Of a stretch of DNA of 12,515 nucleotides, positions 1 through 8,628 are shown piece after piece; position 1 is the stretch's first letter, and each line of letters starts with the position of its first letter. Where the stretch lies: contig JAGLBK010000011.1 of NCBI GenBank assembly GCA_018260275.1, forward strand, positions 12,843 to 25,357. Direction: 5' to 3'. This DNA is from Deinococcus sp. GTDB lineage: Bacteria; Deinococcota; Deinococci; Deinococcales; Deinococcaceae. The translations under genes were made by a program, and so were the position numbers. Under the pieces are notes generated by a model. It saw nothing but the letters and a program-made list of their open reading frames with translations, was not told where the DNA came from and made no database searches.

Positions 1-894
1 GAGGCTCTCGGGGCCGTAGACGCCCACCAGCATGGCGGCCACCGCGCCCATGGTGAGCTGTCCCGGCGCACCAATGTTGAACAGCCCCGCCCGGAACGCG
101 AACGCCACCGACAGCCCAGTAAAAATGAGCGGCGTGGCTAGCTTGAGGCTGTCGAGCAGCGGATTGAGGCGCGTGATCGGCGCAAACAGCGTCGAGTACA
201 CGAAATAGACCAGATCGGTGTGCGCGAGCCAGCCGCCCCACAGCCCCAGCGCGTGGCCTGAACTGTTGATGGGCGGCTGCACGACCAGCACGATCAGCGC
301 CCCGACCAGAATCGCCAGGGCAATCGCGGCGGCGGGCACCAGCAGCCCACGCAGGCGGTTGAAGCGGTCCCACCACGCCTGCCGCGCACTGAGGCCCGCC
401 CCCGCCGCGACCAGTCCGGCGACTAGGGGAACGAACAGCCCCATATTCATCCCGCCGCCCCCATAAAAGTTACGCAGGGCGCGTTTGGCCCCGGCCCGCA
501 GGCTGAGGTGGCTCACGTTGGCGGCAGCGTCGGCCAGGGTACGGTCGAGGACGATCACCGCTGCCAGCGCCGTGAGAAAGGCGAGCAGGGCAGTGATCCA
601 GAACCAGCGTTCGCGCCGCACGGCCCCGAAAATGGTGGCGACGAACAGGGCGAGCGTGGCCCAGGCGAGTGGCAACAGCAGGGCAGGCTGGGTCAGCGGG
701 GCAGCCAGGTCGCCGCCAGTGTTCAGCAGTTGCCCGCTGATGTGCAGCAGCGCACCCGAACTGTCGAAAGACCGGCCCAGCGCCGCCAGCGGCGTCAGCA
801 GCAGCGCGAGGGCCGCCAGCACACTGGCGCTGAGCGCCACCCGCGAGGCCGTGGCCGACGGGCGTGAATCAGGAAGGTGGGTCACGCCCCGCAT
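1..894 (-). CDS. ABC transporter permease, BPD_transp_2 / YufP-like (3' end off window)
   Basis: Reading leftward from ATG at 894, 298 codons stay open to the edge; the C-terminal part is outside. The protein is membrane-embedded. Residues 253-289 (TPLIFTGLSVAFAFRAGLFN, then IGAPGQLTMGA) match the signature of YufP/RbsC-like permeases that import nucleosides or related compounds with a BMP-type lipoprotein and a double ATPase; this substrate is a family inference. The canonical permease core seems to begin near residue 183 (LLVPAAAIALAILVGALIVL). Before it lies an extension of about 180 residues with extra hydrophobic stretches (about 19-40, 70-90, 98-118, 150-168) and a glycine-rich NFYGGGGMNMG segment. 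No clear Shine-Dalgarno lies before 894. The gene is divergent from the aldo/keto reductase. The family call is strong; substrate and exact start are less certain. Confidence 0.88.
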   Translation of the reverse strand, partial: MRGVTHLPDSRPSATASRVALSASVLAALALLLTPLAALGRSFDSSGALLHISGQLLNTGGDLAAPLTQPALLLPLAWATLALFVATIFGAVRRERWFWITALLAFLTALAAVIVLDRTLADAAANVSHLSLRAGAKRALRNFYGGGGMNMGLFVPLVAGLVAAGAGLSARQAWWDRFNRLRGLLVPAAAIALAILVGALIVLVVQPPINSSGHALGLWGGWLAHTDLVYFVYSTLFAPITRLNPLLDSLKLATPLIFTGLSVAFAFRAGLFNIGAPGQLTMGAVAAMLVGVYGPESL

Positions 895-938
895 TCTAAG
901 CAGTCGGGGGCACTCCCGGCAGGTCCGGAAGCAGCCCG

Positions 939-944
939 TATGCT
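939..944 (+). promoter_or_regulatory. Candidate -10 box TATGCT, leaderless type
   Basis: TATGCT is followed by 6 nt (GGAACC) and then ATG at 951. The same TANNCT plus 6-7 nt plus start-codon layout precedes three other genes here, and it fits leaderless transcription as known in Deinococcus. No good -35 box is visible, so the call rests on spacing and recurrence. Confidence 0.42.
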
Positions 945-950
945 GGAACC

Positions 951-1051
951 ATGCGGCGAACCCCCAGCAGCCCCCGGAAAAATGCGTCTCCCCGTTCGTG
1001 CGCCGGGTGTGTCGGCCAGGTGGTGCGGGCGGCCAGCCCGGCGGCGCGGTC

Positions 1052-1055
<4 letters not shown>
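951..1055 (+). CDS. Possible 34-aa leader ORF upstream of the aldo/keto reductase
   Basis: ATG at 951 opens a 34-codon frame beginning MRRTPSSPRK, rich in Arg, Ser, Pro and Ala, with a CAGC pair at about residues 17-20. Its TGA (1053-1055) overlaps the reductase ATG (1052-1054) as ATGA, an arrangement typical of translational coupling. The start lies 6 nt after a TATGCT box, so it could be the first codon of a leaderless message, while the reductase itself has no Shine-Dalgarno. It has no recognisable domain and its composition is like the surrounding GC-rich DNA, so it may be a chance frame. It could instead only deliver ribosomes to the downstream start. Confidence 0.38.
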
Positions 1056-2011
<956 letters not shown>

Positions 2012-2032
<21 letters not shown>

Positions 2033-2728
2033 TTCGGCTCCGTCGGCCAGCGCCTGCAAGCTCAGCCGTAATCCCGGCAACTCGTGACGCACCGTGTTCC
2101 AGATCAGTTCGGGGTCGATCCCAAAATAATCGTGAGACACCAGATTGCGAATGTCGCGCAAATACGCCCAGGGCACCTGTGGATTCCTGTCCTGCACGCT
2201 CTGGGGAATGAATTTGGTGGTCTCGCCCAGCCGCGCCAGATTCCGCAGCACGGCGTCGCGGGTGCGTTCGTCGCGCAGGAAGGTGGTCAGGGTCAGGCCC
2301 GCCGTGTAGTCGTCGATTCGGTCAATGGCGTCCAGCAGGTCGAAGACCCGCCAGCGCCAGCGTTTTTCGCGGTGGGTCTGCGGCGCGGGCTGTGGCACAT
2401 TCAGCACGTCCACCGCGTCGGCCAGGATTTCGCCGCGCAGGGGGGGCTTGAGTGCGCCCTCGGTCAGCACGTCTATCCGGCGGCTCAGGATGCCTTCCAG
2501 CAGCGCCTTGACGCGCATCAGGTCGAGCAGGCCCGGCGACTGGTCAGGGGCGAAATCCACCAGCAGGTCGATGTCGGACGCCTCGCCCGCCTCGCCCCGC
2601 GCCACCGAACCGAACACCCGCACCCGCGTCACGCCCAGTGCCCGCCACTCGCTTTCGTGTTCACGCAGCAGCGCCGCCACCGACGAGAGGCGCAGGTCAG
2701 GAAAAAGCGGCTGCGGCGGCTGGGTCAT
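2012..2728 (-). CDS. Fused MntA-like nucleotidyltransferase / HepT-like HEPN ribonuclease
   Basis: A 238-residue protein joining two domains normally encoded by separate toxin-antitoxin genes. Residues about 13-110 are a minimal nucleotidyltransferase with GSX10DXD (G40 S41 ... D52 I D54) and a candidate third acidic residue in RRIDVL (D86), as in the antitoxin MntA. Residues about 125-232 are a DUF86/HepT HEPN domain (LLDAIDRIDDYTAGL, RDAVLRNLARLGE, PWAYLRDIRN) with the RX4HXY motif R194-NLVS-H199-D-Y201. In studied pairs, HepT is an RNase and MntA adds AMP to the tyrosine of that motif to silence it. Both active centres look intact. The linker is Pro/Gln-rich then basic (about 111-127). The gene converges on and overlaps the aldo/keto reductase. 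Whether the fusion acts as a self-inhibited toxin is inference. Confidence 0.87.
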
Positions 2729-2734
2729 GCGGGC

Positions 2735-2740
2735 AGGATA
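2735..2740 (-). promoter_or_regulatory. Candidate -10 box TATCCT for the MNT-HEPN gene (leaderless)
   Basis: On the minus strand TATCCT is followed by GCCCGC and then ATG at 2728, leaving no room for a Shine-Dalgarno. This is the same spacing as at 939, 3385 and 6463. No convincing -35 box is seen. Confidence 0.4.
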
Positions 2741-2881
2741 GAGCCTGAGCCGGAGGACGGGCGGGTGCTACGCTGAGCCATTCTCAGGTCGCCCGCGCCA
2801 GCAAAGCGGGCTGGTGATTGGTTCTGGAAAGGCAAGTTGTAAACGAACTGAAGGCCCACCGTCGTCATTCTTTTTAGCCCC

Positions 2882-2888
2882 AAAAGGA
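2882..2888 (+). promoter_or_regulatory. Ribosome binding site AAAAGGA for the GNAT gene
   Basis: AAAAGGA ends 7 nt before ATG 2896 and supports this start over the in-frame ATG six codons later. Confidence 0.6.
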
Positions 2889-2895
2889 CAACTCC

Positions 2896-3387
2896 ATGAC
2901 CCACCGCACCCGTATGCGGCTGACGCTGACGCCGCAGCACGCCAGCCCAGCCCCCACTTTGCCTGCCCCACTGACCCTGGAAACCGTACAAATTGCTGAC
3001 GCCCCCGCGCTGGCCGAACTGATGTTTGCCGCCTACCAGGGCACCACCGACTTTGAAGCAGGCAGTACCGTGCAGGACGCCGCCGAGGAAGTGGCCCACC
3101 TACTGGCTGGGGAGTACGGCGAGTTTCAGGCCCAGTTTTCCCAGGTCGTCTGGGACGGAGAAAAAGCGGTAGCAGCGGTCCTGATAACCCTGCACGAATC
3201 CCGCCCCCTGCTGGCTTTCAGCATGACGCGGCCCGACTACAAGCGGCGGGGGCTGGCGCGACTGGCCTTGCTGTACAGCGTCGCGGCTCTGGCACAAGCT
3301 GGGGCAACTCACCTTGATCTGGTCGTCACCGACGGCAACGCGCCCGCCGAGGGGCTGTACCGCCAGCTGGGATTCCTGCCGCTCTAG
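2896..3387 (+). CDS. GNAT-family N-acetyltransferase
   Basis: A 163-residue protein, a normal length for one GCN5-related acetyltransferase domain, which moves an acetyl group from acetyl-CoA to an amine. Evidence is mostly in the C-terminal half: PDYKRRGLARLAL (about 113-125) is motif A, the acetyl-CoA pyrophosphate loop (R/QxxGxA), and DGNAPAEGLYRQLGF (146-160) is motif B with the N..A..LY..LGF pattern. The N-terminal half (ADAPALAELMFAAY...) fits the variable acceptor side. The substrate is unknown. The gene ends 10 nt before acpS, but a promoter-like box overlaps its stop codon, so acpS may also be transcribed alone. A start at Met7 is possible. Confidence 0.85.
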   Translation: MTHRTRMRLTLTPQHASPAPTLPAPLTLETVQIADAPALAELMFAAYQGTTDFEAGSTVQDAAEEVAHLLAGEYGEFQAQFSQVVWDGEKAVAAVLITLHESRPLLAFSMTRPDYKRRGLARLALLYSVAALAQAGATHLDLVVTDGNAPAEGLYRQLGFLPL

Positions 3388-3390
3388 ACT
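3385..3390 (+). promoter_or_regulatory. Candidate -10 box TAGACT for acpS (leaderless)
   Basis: TAGACT overlaps the stop codon of the acetyltransferase gene and is followed by GCCCGGC and the GTG start of acpS at 3398. A 13 bp copy of the same sequence (CGCTCTAGACTGC) recurs at 3852-3864. No clear -35 box is present. Confidence 0.4.
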
Positions 3391-3397
3391 GCCCGGC

Positions 3398-3784
<387 letters not shown>

Positions 3785-3856
3785 CGCGGCTGGCAAAGCA
3801 TCCGTCGCCTGTCGCCGCCGGTTAGAACGCCATGACAATGGCCCCCGGCGGCGCTC

Positions 3857-3862
3857 TAGACT
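3857..3862 (+). promoter_or_regulatory. Candidate -10 box TAGACT upstream of the APC permease
   Basis: TAGACT sits in a 13 bp exact repeat (CGCTCTAGACTGC, 3852-3864) of the sequence just before acpS. If used, it would give a 5' leader of about 100 nt before the permease ATG. No -35 box is evident. The 3785-3970 gap otherwise shows no terminator or riboswitch I can recognise. Confidence 0.3.
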
Positions 3863-3956
3863 GCGCCATCAGTCCACTGTGCGCCCCGGCGTACCCGCTG
3901 AAGTTCTGTGAAGCCTCCACCACCGTGGCAGGCGCGGCCCGCTCATACGCCCCCAC

Positions 3957-3962
3957 AAGGAG
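3957..3962 (+). promoter_or_regulatory. Ribosome binding site AAGGAG for the APC permease
   Basis: A strong Shine-Dalgarno, AAGGAG, is placed 8 nt before ATG 3971. It fixes this start rather than the ATG 21 codons upstream. Confidence 0.75.
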
Positions 3963-3970
3963 AAACAGAG

Positions 3971-5452
3971 ATGACCCAGGGAAATATTTGGCAGAGTCTG
4001 ATGCGTACCAAGGCGGTAGACGCCGAACTCGGTGACGGACACGGCGGCGCAGAGCTGAAGCGTTCGCTGGGGCTGTTTCAGCTGGTGATGCTGGGGGTCG
4101 GCGCGACCATCGGCACCGGGATTTTCTTTGCGATGGCCGAGGCCGTGCCCAAGGCTGGCCCCGCCGTCATCTGGTCGTTCGTGCTGGCGGGAGTGGCGGC
4201 GGCGCTCACGGCGCTGTGTTACGCCGAGCTGGCGTCCAGTATTCCGGCGTCGGGGTCGGCGTATTCGTACACCTACGTCACCATCGGCGAGTTCGCGGCG
4301 TACATCGTGGGGGCGTGCCTGCTGCTGGAATATGCCCTGGCCGCCAGCGCGACGTCTATCGGCTGGTCGGAATACCTCAACAACTTCTTTCAGAATGCGT
4401 TCGGCTGGAGCATCCCCGAGGCACTGCGAACGCCCATGCTGGTGCGCGGCGACACGGGCCTGGAAATCCACGCCGGGCACCTCAACCTGCCGCCCATCAT
4501 TCTGGTGGGGCTGTGCTGCCTGCTGCTGCTGCGCGGCGCACGCGAGTCGGCCACCGTCAACGCGGTGATGGTCATGATTAAAATTGCCATTCTGGTGTTC
4601 TTTTCGGTAGTGGCGTTTATGGCCTTCAAGCATTCCAACTTCGTGCCCTTCAATCCCTACGGCCTGAGCAGCGTGGACGCCCACGGCAACAAAATGGGCA
4701 TCGTGGCCGCCGCCGGAACCATCTTCTTTTCGTTTATCGGGCTGGATACGGTGGCGACGGCCGGGGCCGAGGTCGTCAACCCCAAAAAGAACGTGCCGCT
4801 AGGCATCATCATGGCGCTGCTGATTGTGGTCGCGGCGTATATCACTGTGGCGGTGGCCGCGATGGGCGCACAACCCGCCGCCGCGTTCAAGGGCCAGGAG
4901 GCAGGGCTGGCCGTGATTTTGCAAAACGTGCTGCACGCCAAATGGCCCGCCATCGTGCTCTCGGCGGGGGCGGTCATCTCGGTGTTCAGCGTGACGCTGG
5001 TGACCATCTACGGCCAGACGCGCATCCTGTTCGCCATTGGCCGCGACGGGCTGATTCCCAAGACCTTTCAGTCGGTCAACCCGCGCACGCTGGCTCCCGT
5101 CGCCAACACCCTGTTCGTGTGCGGTCTGGTGGCGCTCATCGGCGGCTTCGTGGACTCGGCGTACCTGTGGGACATGGTCAGCATGGGCACGCTGGTGGCC
5201 TTTTCGCTGGTCTCGATTGGGGTCACAGTCATGCGTTACAAGGCCCCCAATCTGGAACGCAGCTTCAAACTGCCTTTCGGCCCCTGGGTCATCCCGATGC
5301 TGAGCGTGCTGGTGTGCATGTTTATCGTCAAGGACCTGCCCGTCGAGACTTTCCGGGTGTTCTTCATCTGGATGGCGCTGGTGCTGGTGCTGTACTTCGC
5401 CTACGGCATTCGGAATTCCCGACTGGCCCGCGCCCCCGGTGGGCGGCCATGA
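3971..5452 (+). CDS. APC-superfamily amino acid permease (cationic amino acid transporter type)
   Basis: A 493-residue inner-membrane transporter with about 12 hydrophobic segments. TM1 carries the helix-breaking substrate loop GVGATIGTGIFF (42-53). It is followed by the family signature CYAELASSIPASGSAYSYTY (83-102). TM6 reads FFSFIGLDTVATAGAEV with NPKKNVPLGI after it (252-279), which is the CAT/YfnA-like subgroup pattern. That subgroup carries basic or other amino acids by sodium-independent exchange or proton symport; the substrate here is inferred. The N-terminal 30 residues are cytosolic and polar. The start follows a clear AAGGAG. The stop overlaps the start of the universal stress protein gene by four bases, so the two are an operon. 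Confidence 0.93.
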   Translation: MTQGNIWQSLMRTKAVDAELGDGHGGAELKRSLGLFQLVMLGVGATIGTGIFFAMAEAVPKAGPAVIWSFVLAGVAAALTALCYAELASSIPASGSAYSYTYVTIGEFAAYIVGACLLLEYALAASATSIGWSEYLNNFFQNAFGWSIPEALRTPMLVRGDTGLEIHAGHLNLPPIILVGLCCLLLLRGARESATVNAVMVMIKIAILVFFSVVAFMAFKHSNFVPFNPYGLSSVDAHGNKMGIVAAAGTIFFSFIGLDTVATAGAEVVNPKKNVPLGIIMALLIVVAAYITVAVAAMGAQPAAAFKGQEAGLAVILQNVLHAKWPAIVLSAGAVISVFSVTLVTIYGQTRILFAIGRDGLIPKTFQSVNPRTLAPVANTLFVCGLVALIGGFVDSAYLWDMVSMGTLVAFSLVSIGVTVMRYKAPNLERSFKLPFGPWVIPMLSVLVCMFIVKDLPVETFRVFFIWMALVLVLYFAYGIRNSRLARAPGGRP

Positions 5453-6333
5453 CCACCTTTCTGGTGGGCTTTACACCCGACCAGTCGGGGCTGGAGGCGC
5501 TGGCGCTGGGGCGGCTGCTGAGCGCCGGGCGCGGCACCAGACTGGTGGTCTGCACGGTCACGCCGCAGGTCTGGGCGCACCCGGCCCTGAGCGCAGTCGA
5601 CCAGGAATACGCCGACTACCTCAGCGAACACACCCGCGACACGCTGGACAAGGCCCGCGCTGCCCTGGCCGACCTGCCGGACGTGGAGTACCTGGGCTAC
5701 CCGGCCCGCTCGCCCATGGTGGGCCTGACCGAGGCCGCCGCGCAGGAGGGCGCAGCGCTGATTGTCCTGGGTTCGTCGGCGGCGGGGTCCATAGGCCGCC
5801 TGAGCCTGGGCAGCCTGTCCAGCGAGATTCTGCACCTGTCGAGCCTGCCAGTCGCGGTGGCTCCACGCGGTTTCCGGGCCGCGCCGGGGCAGACCCTGAG
5901 CCGCCTGAGCTGCGCCTTCGCGGGCACCGAGATGTCCAGTGGCACCTCGCTGGAGGCCCTGCGGCTAGCCAACCTGCTGGGCGTCCCGCTGCGGCTGGTG
6001 GCCTTTGCGGTGCGTGACCGCCAGATGTACCCCTCGCTGGCCGGATTCAAGGCCGAAAACATGGTCGTGGACGCCTGGCGCGAACAGACCAGCGCCGCGC
6101 AGGAACGTTTCCGCGAGCAGCTGGCCGGGCATCAGCCGCCCATAGAAGTGGCGATGGCCGACGGCGAATCCTGGGAAGACACGGTCAACGCCGTGGACTG
6201 GCAGCCGGGCGAACTCCTGACGCTGGGGTCGAGCCGCATGGGGGTGCTGGCCCGCGTGTTCCTGGGGTCGAACGCCACCAAGATTATCCGGGCCTCGCCG
6301 GTGCCGGTGCTGGTGCTGCCCAGAGTATCGTGA
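5449..6333 (+). CDS. Tandem universal stress protein (two UspA domains)
   Basis: A 294-residue soluble protein of two UspA domains (about 1-140 and 150-292). Each ends with the nucleotide-loop region and a terminal strand: LIVLGSSAAGSIGRLSLGS...PVAVAP (104-139) and LLTLGSSRMGVLARVFLGS...PVLVLP (256-291). In the G-2x-G-9x-G(S/T) ATP signature the first and third glycines are present (G108/G121 and G260/G273, each followed by Ser), but the middle glycine is Ala111 and Arg263, so ATP binding is uncertain. The ATG overlaps the permease stop (ATGA), so translation is probably coupled. USPs next to transporters often serve as regulatory subunits, but that role is inferred here. The domain-2 half is the more diverged. 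Confidence 0.9.
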   Translation: MTTFLVGFTPDQSGLEALALGRLLSAGRGTRLVVCTVTPQVWAHPALSAVDQEYADYLSEHTRDTLDKARAALADLPDVEYLGYPARSPMVGLTEAAAQEGAALIVLGSSAAGSIGRLSLGSLSSEILHLSSLPVAVAPRGFRAAPGQTLSRLSCAFAGTEMSSGTSLEALRLANLLGVPLRLVAFAVRDRQMYPSLAGFKAENMVVDAWREQTSAAQERFREQLAGHQPPIEVAMADGESWEDTVNAVDWQPGELLTLGSSRMGVLARVFLGSNATKIIRASPVPVLVLPRVS

Positions 6334-6462
6334 GCTGAAACTGGCGTCGCTGGTGGGCGGTTGAAAACCGTTGGGGACCGCCTCAGGGGAAGCGATGAGA
6401 CTTGGTAGAACGGCTTTCTGGACGGGGGAAACGGTTATTCCATCAGTTGCCCCAACTCCCCC

Positions 6463-6468
6463 TAAACT
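6463..6468 (+). promoter_or_regulatory. Candidate -10 box TAAACT for the TRIC gene (leaderless)
   Basis: TAAACT is followed by GGTGCC and then GTG at 6475, with no Shine-Dalgarno in between. This matches the three other TANNCT-start pairs in the window. No -35 box is convincing. Confidence 0.42.
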
Positions 6469-6474
6469 GGTGCC

Positions 6475-7131
6475 GTGCCCGAGATTCTCCTCACGCCCCA
6501 CACGCTTGAAACTGGACTGCACTGGCTTGACTTGATCGGTATCCTGGCCTTTGCCATGTCGGGCGCCCTGCTCGGCGTCCGTAAAAAATTCGATCTGTTC
6601 GGCGTGGTGGTGCTGGGTTGCGTAACGGCGGTGGGCGGGGGCGCTATTCGTGACACCCTGACCGGCCAGACGCCGCCGCTGTTCCTGCGCGACGAAAGTT
6701 ACCTGTGGATGGCGATCGCGGGTTCGCTGCTGGGCTTTGGCTTGGGCGAGCGGCTGGCCCGCTTCGAGCGCACCATGAGCTTTTTCGACACGTCCGGTCT
6801 GGCCCTGTTCGCGGCGTCGGGCGCGGTAGGAGCGATCAATTTTGGGCTGGGGCCGCTGGGGGTCGTGTTTGCCGGAATGCTCAGCGGTGTGGGCGGCGGC
6901 ATCGTGCGCGACCTGATCGCCAATGAAGTGCCGGAAATCATGTACCGCAGCGATCAGCTTTATGCCACTGCTGCGGCTGCCGGGGCCGCTGCCGTCTGGT
7001 TGCTGTACCCCAGGATGTCCCATTTTCACGCCCAGCTGTGCGGCGCACTGGTGATCGTGGTCCTACGCTGGATTTCGCGGCGTGGCTGGGTGCGCCTGCC
7101 GGTCCGGCGCGTTTCCCCAGGCAAGCCGTAA
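6475..7131 (+). CDS. TRIC-family (UPF0126) trimeric intracellular cation channel protein
   Basis: A 218-residue membrane protein with seven likely hydrophobic helices in two repeats of three plus one, the bacterial TRIC layout. Each repeat carries the GGGxxRD signature: GGGAIRD at 54-60 and GGGIVRD at 140-146. These are followed by TLTGQTPPLFLRD and LIANEVPEIMY, where the family has its conserved post-motif loops. TRIC channels conduct monovalent cations as trimers, and the physiological role in bacteria is unclear. The GTG at 6475 is chosen because it gives the family's short N-terminus and lies 6 nt after a TAAACT box. The 141 nt between the stress protein and this gene hold no ORF, so it is probably its own transcription unit. 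It converges on the ligase-like gene. Confidence 0.9.
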   Translation: MPEILLTPHTLETGLHWLDLIGILAFAMSGALLGVRKKFDLFGVVVLGCVTAVGGGAIRDTLTGQTPPLFLRDESYLWMAIAGSLLGFGLGERLARFERTMSFFDTSGLALFAASGAVGAINFGLGPLGVVFAGMLSGVGGGIVRDLIANEVPEIMYRSDQLYATAAAAGAAAVWLLYPRMSHFHAQLCGALVIVVLRWISRRGWVRLPVRRVSPGKP

Positions 7132-7220
7132 AGCGAACTGAAAAGCCGCCCGGCTAGGAGCATTTCGTCTGGTCCGTTACAGCAGTGAGAAAGAACCAGA
7201 TTCGCGAAGCCATGACCGCC

Positions 7221-8603
7221 TCACGCTGGATGCTCTATTCCTTGCGGGTCCACATGGTCTTGTACTATGCCGGGCTGGTTTTGCCGGGCACCGGCAGCCA
7301 GGCTAAGGCCCAGCATGAACCACGCGATAGGGGCAAAACGGATAATCTCCGGCCAGGTGCATAAAAACAGGGCGTAACCGATCAGCCCGGCAGACAGGCC
7401 AGGGGCTGCCGTTCGCCCGGACCAGACGGCCCAGCCGAGCAGGGTGACAAACAGTAGTGCGGCGGGAAGGCCGTAAGTCAGGGCATAGTCGAGATACTCA
7501 TTGTGGACCTTATCGACATTGTTGATCATGACCCGTTCCTTTTTGCCTCCCTGATAGGTCACCAGAAAAATTGGAGCGGACCGGGAATTTTGCTGGACTA
7601 CCCTGTAGCCGGTCACGTTCAGATTGCCGTTTTCACGCAGGAGGTCCAGTGGCGGGCGCACGCTCATGACCCGGTGCAGCGCGGGCGTGCCCCAGCCGAA
7701 GACCGGTTTGTGTTTGATGCCGTACAGGGCCGAGTTCCAGAGCACGGTTCGCCCACTGTTGTCGGTCAACTCCTGTCCGCCTGAGCTGTCCAGGGAGAGC
7801 TGCCGTGCGTTGTCGTAGAGCGGCGTCACTATTGCAAAAGCCAGGATACCGGCCAGAACCGGAAACCAGACCTGACGACTGGGACGTCCAAAATACGCTA
7901 CCCAGCCCAGCCCGAGCGCCCCTGCCAGCCAGGCCCCACGGGTAAAAGCTCCGAGCCAGCCCCAGGCCACCAGCATGACTGCCAGCTGGGCTGCCCGCTG
8001 ATATCTGGCGGGGACATACGACATGGCCCAGAGGCTGCCTGGTAACAACAGCGCCAGAGCGCCGCCCATGTACCCCCGATTTCCGAGCGTACCGCCAAAA
8101 GGGGTCGCGGCTACCCCGGAGAGGGCATACTCGTTGGCAATTCCGGCCAGGTGCAACTGCTGCGCGATATTGGTGAGGGCCAGCAGGCCTCCGCCAATCA
8201 GTAGCGCCGCTGAAAATTTCGGTCGCCATTCGGGGTCAGCGGTTCCCAGCCGCCAGCCGCAGAGGGCCAGCAGGATATACACGGCGTGCATCAGAACCCC
8301 GTCGGCCCGGTCAGTCTGCCCCCACCAGCCCGGCCAGCCTGCCCCTGTGACCAGAACCGATAAGGTCAGCCAGAGCAAAAAGCCGCCGAGCAAGGCCAAT
8401 AACATTCGGGGAAGCTGCCAGGAAACGCGGAAATGGCCCAGCAGGAGCAGAGCGCACGGCAGCACAATGGCGTAGATAAGCCACAGACGCGGCGAAAGAT
8501 ACGTTTCGTCGAAACTGCTGAACGCCCCTGGGTTGATCAGGAGGGGAACAGCGAAAAGGGTGCCCAGGAGCAACGGAACAGCCAATGAAAAACGACCCGG
8601 CAT
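7221..8603 (-). CDS. O-antigen ligase family (WaaL/Wzy_C-like) membrane protein, possible pilin glycosyltransferase
   Basis: A 460-residue polytopic protein with about 10-12 hydrophobic segments. It has a large loop (about 264-365) and features of WaaL/PglL/TfpO enzymes: GGTLGNRGYMGG (170-181), TRGAWLAG (221-228), SGRTVLWNSAL..KHKPVFGWG (283-305), and VHNEYLDYALTYGLPAAL (366-383). In the last, His367 corresponds to the conserved catalytic-loop histidine. The family moves lipid-linked glycans to lipid A, or to pilin and other proteins in the periplasm. Position directly after two pilin genes favours pilin glycosylation (inference). ATG 8603 is chosen because it leaves a 25 nt gap after pilin 2. 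Earlier in-frame ATGs at 8660 and 8720 lie inside the pilin gene and add no family sequence. No strong Shine-Dalgarno is seen. Confidence 0.85.
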   Translation of the reverse strand: MPGRFSLAVPLLLGTLFAVPLLINPGAFSSFDETYLSPRLWLIYAIVLPCALLLLGHFRVSWQLPRMLLALLGGFLLWLTLSVLVTGAGWPGWWGQTDRADGVLMHAVYILLALCGWRLGTADPEWRPKFSAALLIGGGLLALTNIAQQLHLAGIANEYALSGVAATPFGGTLGNRGYMGGALALLLPGSLWAMSYVPARYQRAAQLAVMLVAWGWLGAFTRGAWLAGALGLGWVAYFGRPSRQVWFPVLAGILAFAIVTPLYDNARQLSLDSSGGQELTDNSGRTVLWNSALYGIKHKPVFGWGTPALHRVMSVRPPLDLLRENGNLNVTGYRVVQQNSRSAPIFLVTYQGGKKERVMINNVDKVHNEYLDYALTYGLPAALLFVTLLGWAVWSGRTAAPGLSAGLIGYALFLCTWPEIIRFAPIAWFMLGLSLAAGARQNQPGIVQDHVDPQGIEHPA

Positions 8604-8628
8604 CTGGCCGGATCGCGTTTGGGAAGAT

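Noticed and set aside
485..1051. In-frame 5' extension of the aldo/keto reductase by 189 codons
   Set aside because: It is antisense to the ABC permease, has no AKR similarity, and the family N-terminus begins at 1052.
2084..2776. Plus-strand frame of 230 codons opposite the MNT-HEPN gene
   Set aside because: The minus-strand frame carries complete catalytic motifs; the plus frame is a compositional shadow.
3869..4684. Long antisense frame of 271 codons opposite the APC permease
   Set aside because: Low-complexity His/Arg/Gln composition typical of the opposite strand of GC-rich coding DNA; no family features.
6356..6382. Inverted repeat GGCGGT / ACCGCC after the universal stress protein gene
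   Set aside because: Not followed by a T tract, and an alternative CGGTT-GAA-AACCG pairing competes; not a convincing terminator.
5965..7029. Long antisense frame of 354 codons spanning the stress protein and TRIC genes
   Set aside because: It runs opposite two well-supported genes and the gap between them, and has no recognisable domain.
7144..7158. Hairpin AGCC-N4-GGCT between the TRIC and ligase genes
   Set aside because: Only four base pairs and no T-run on either strand.
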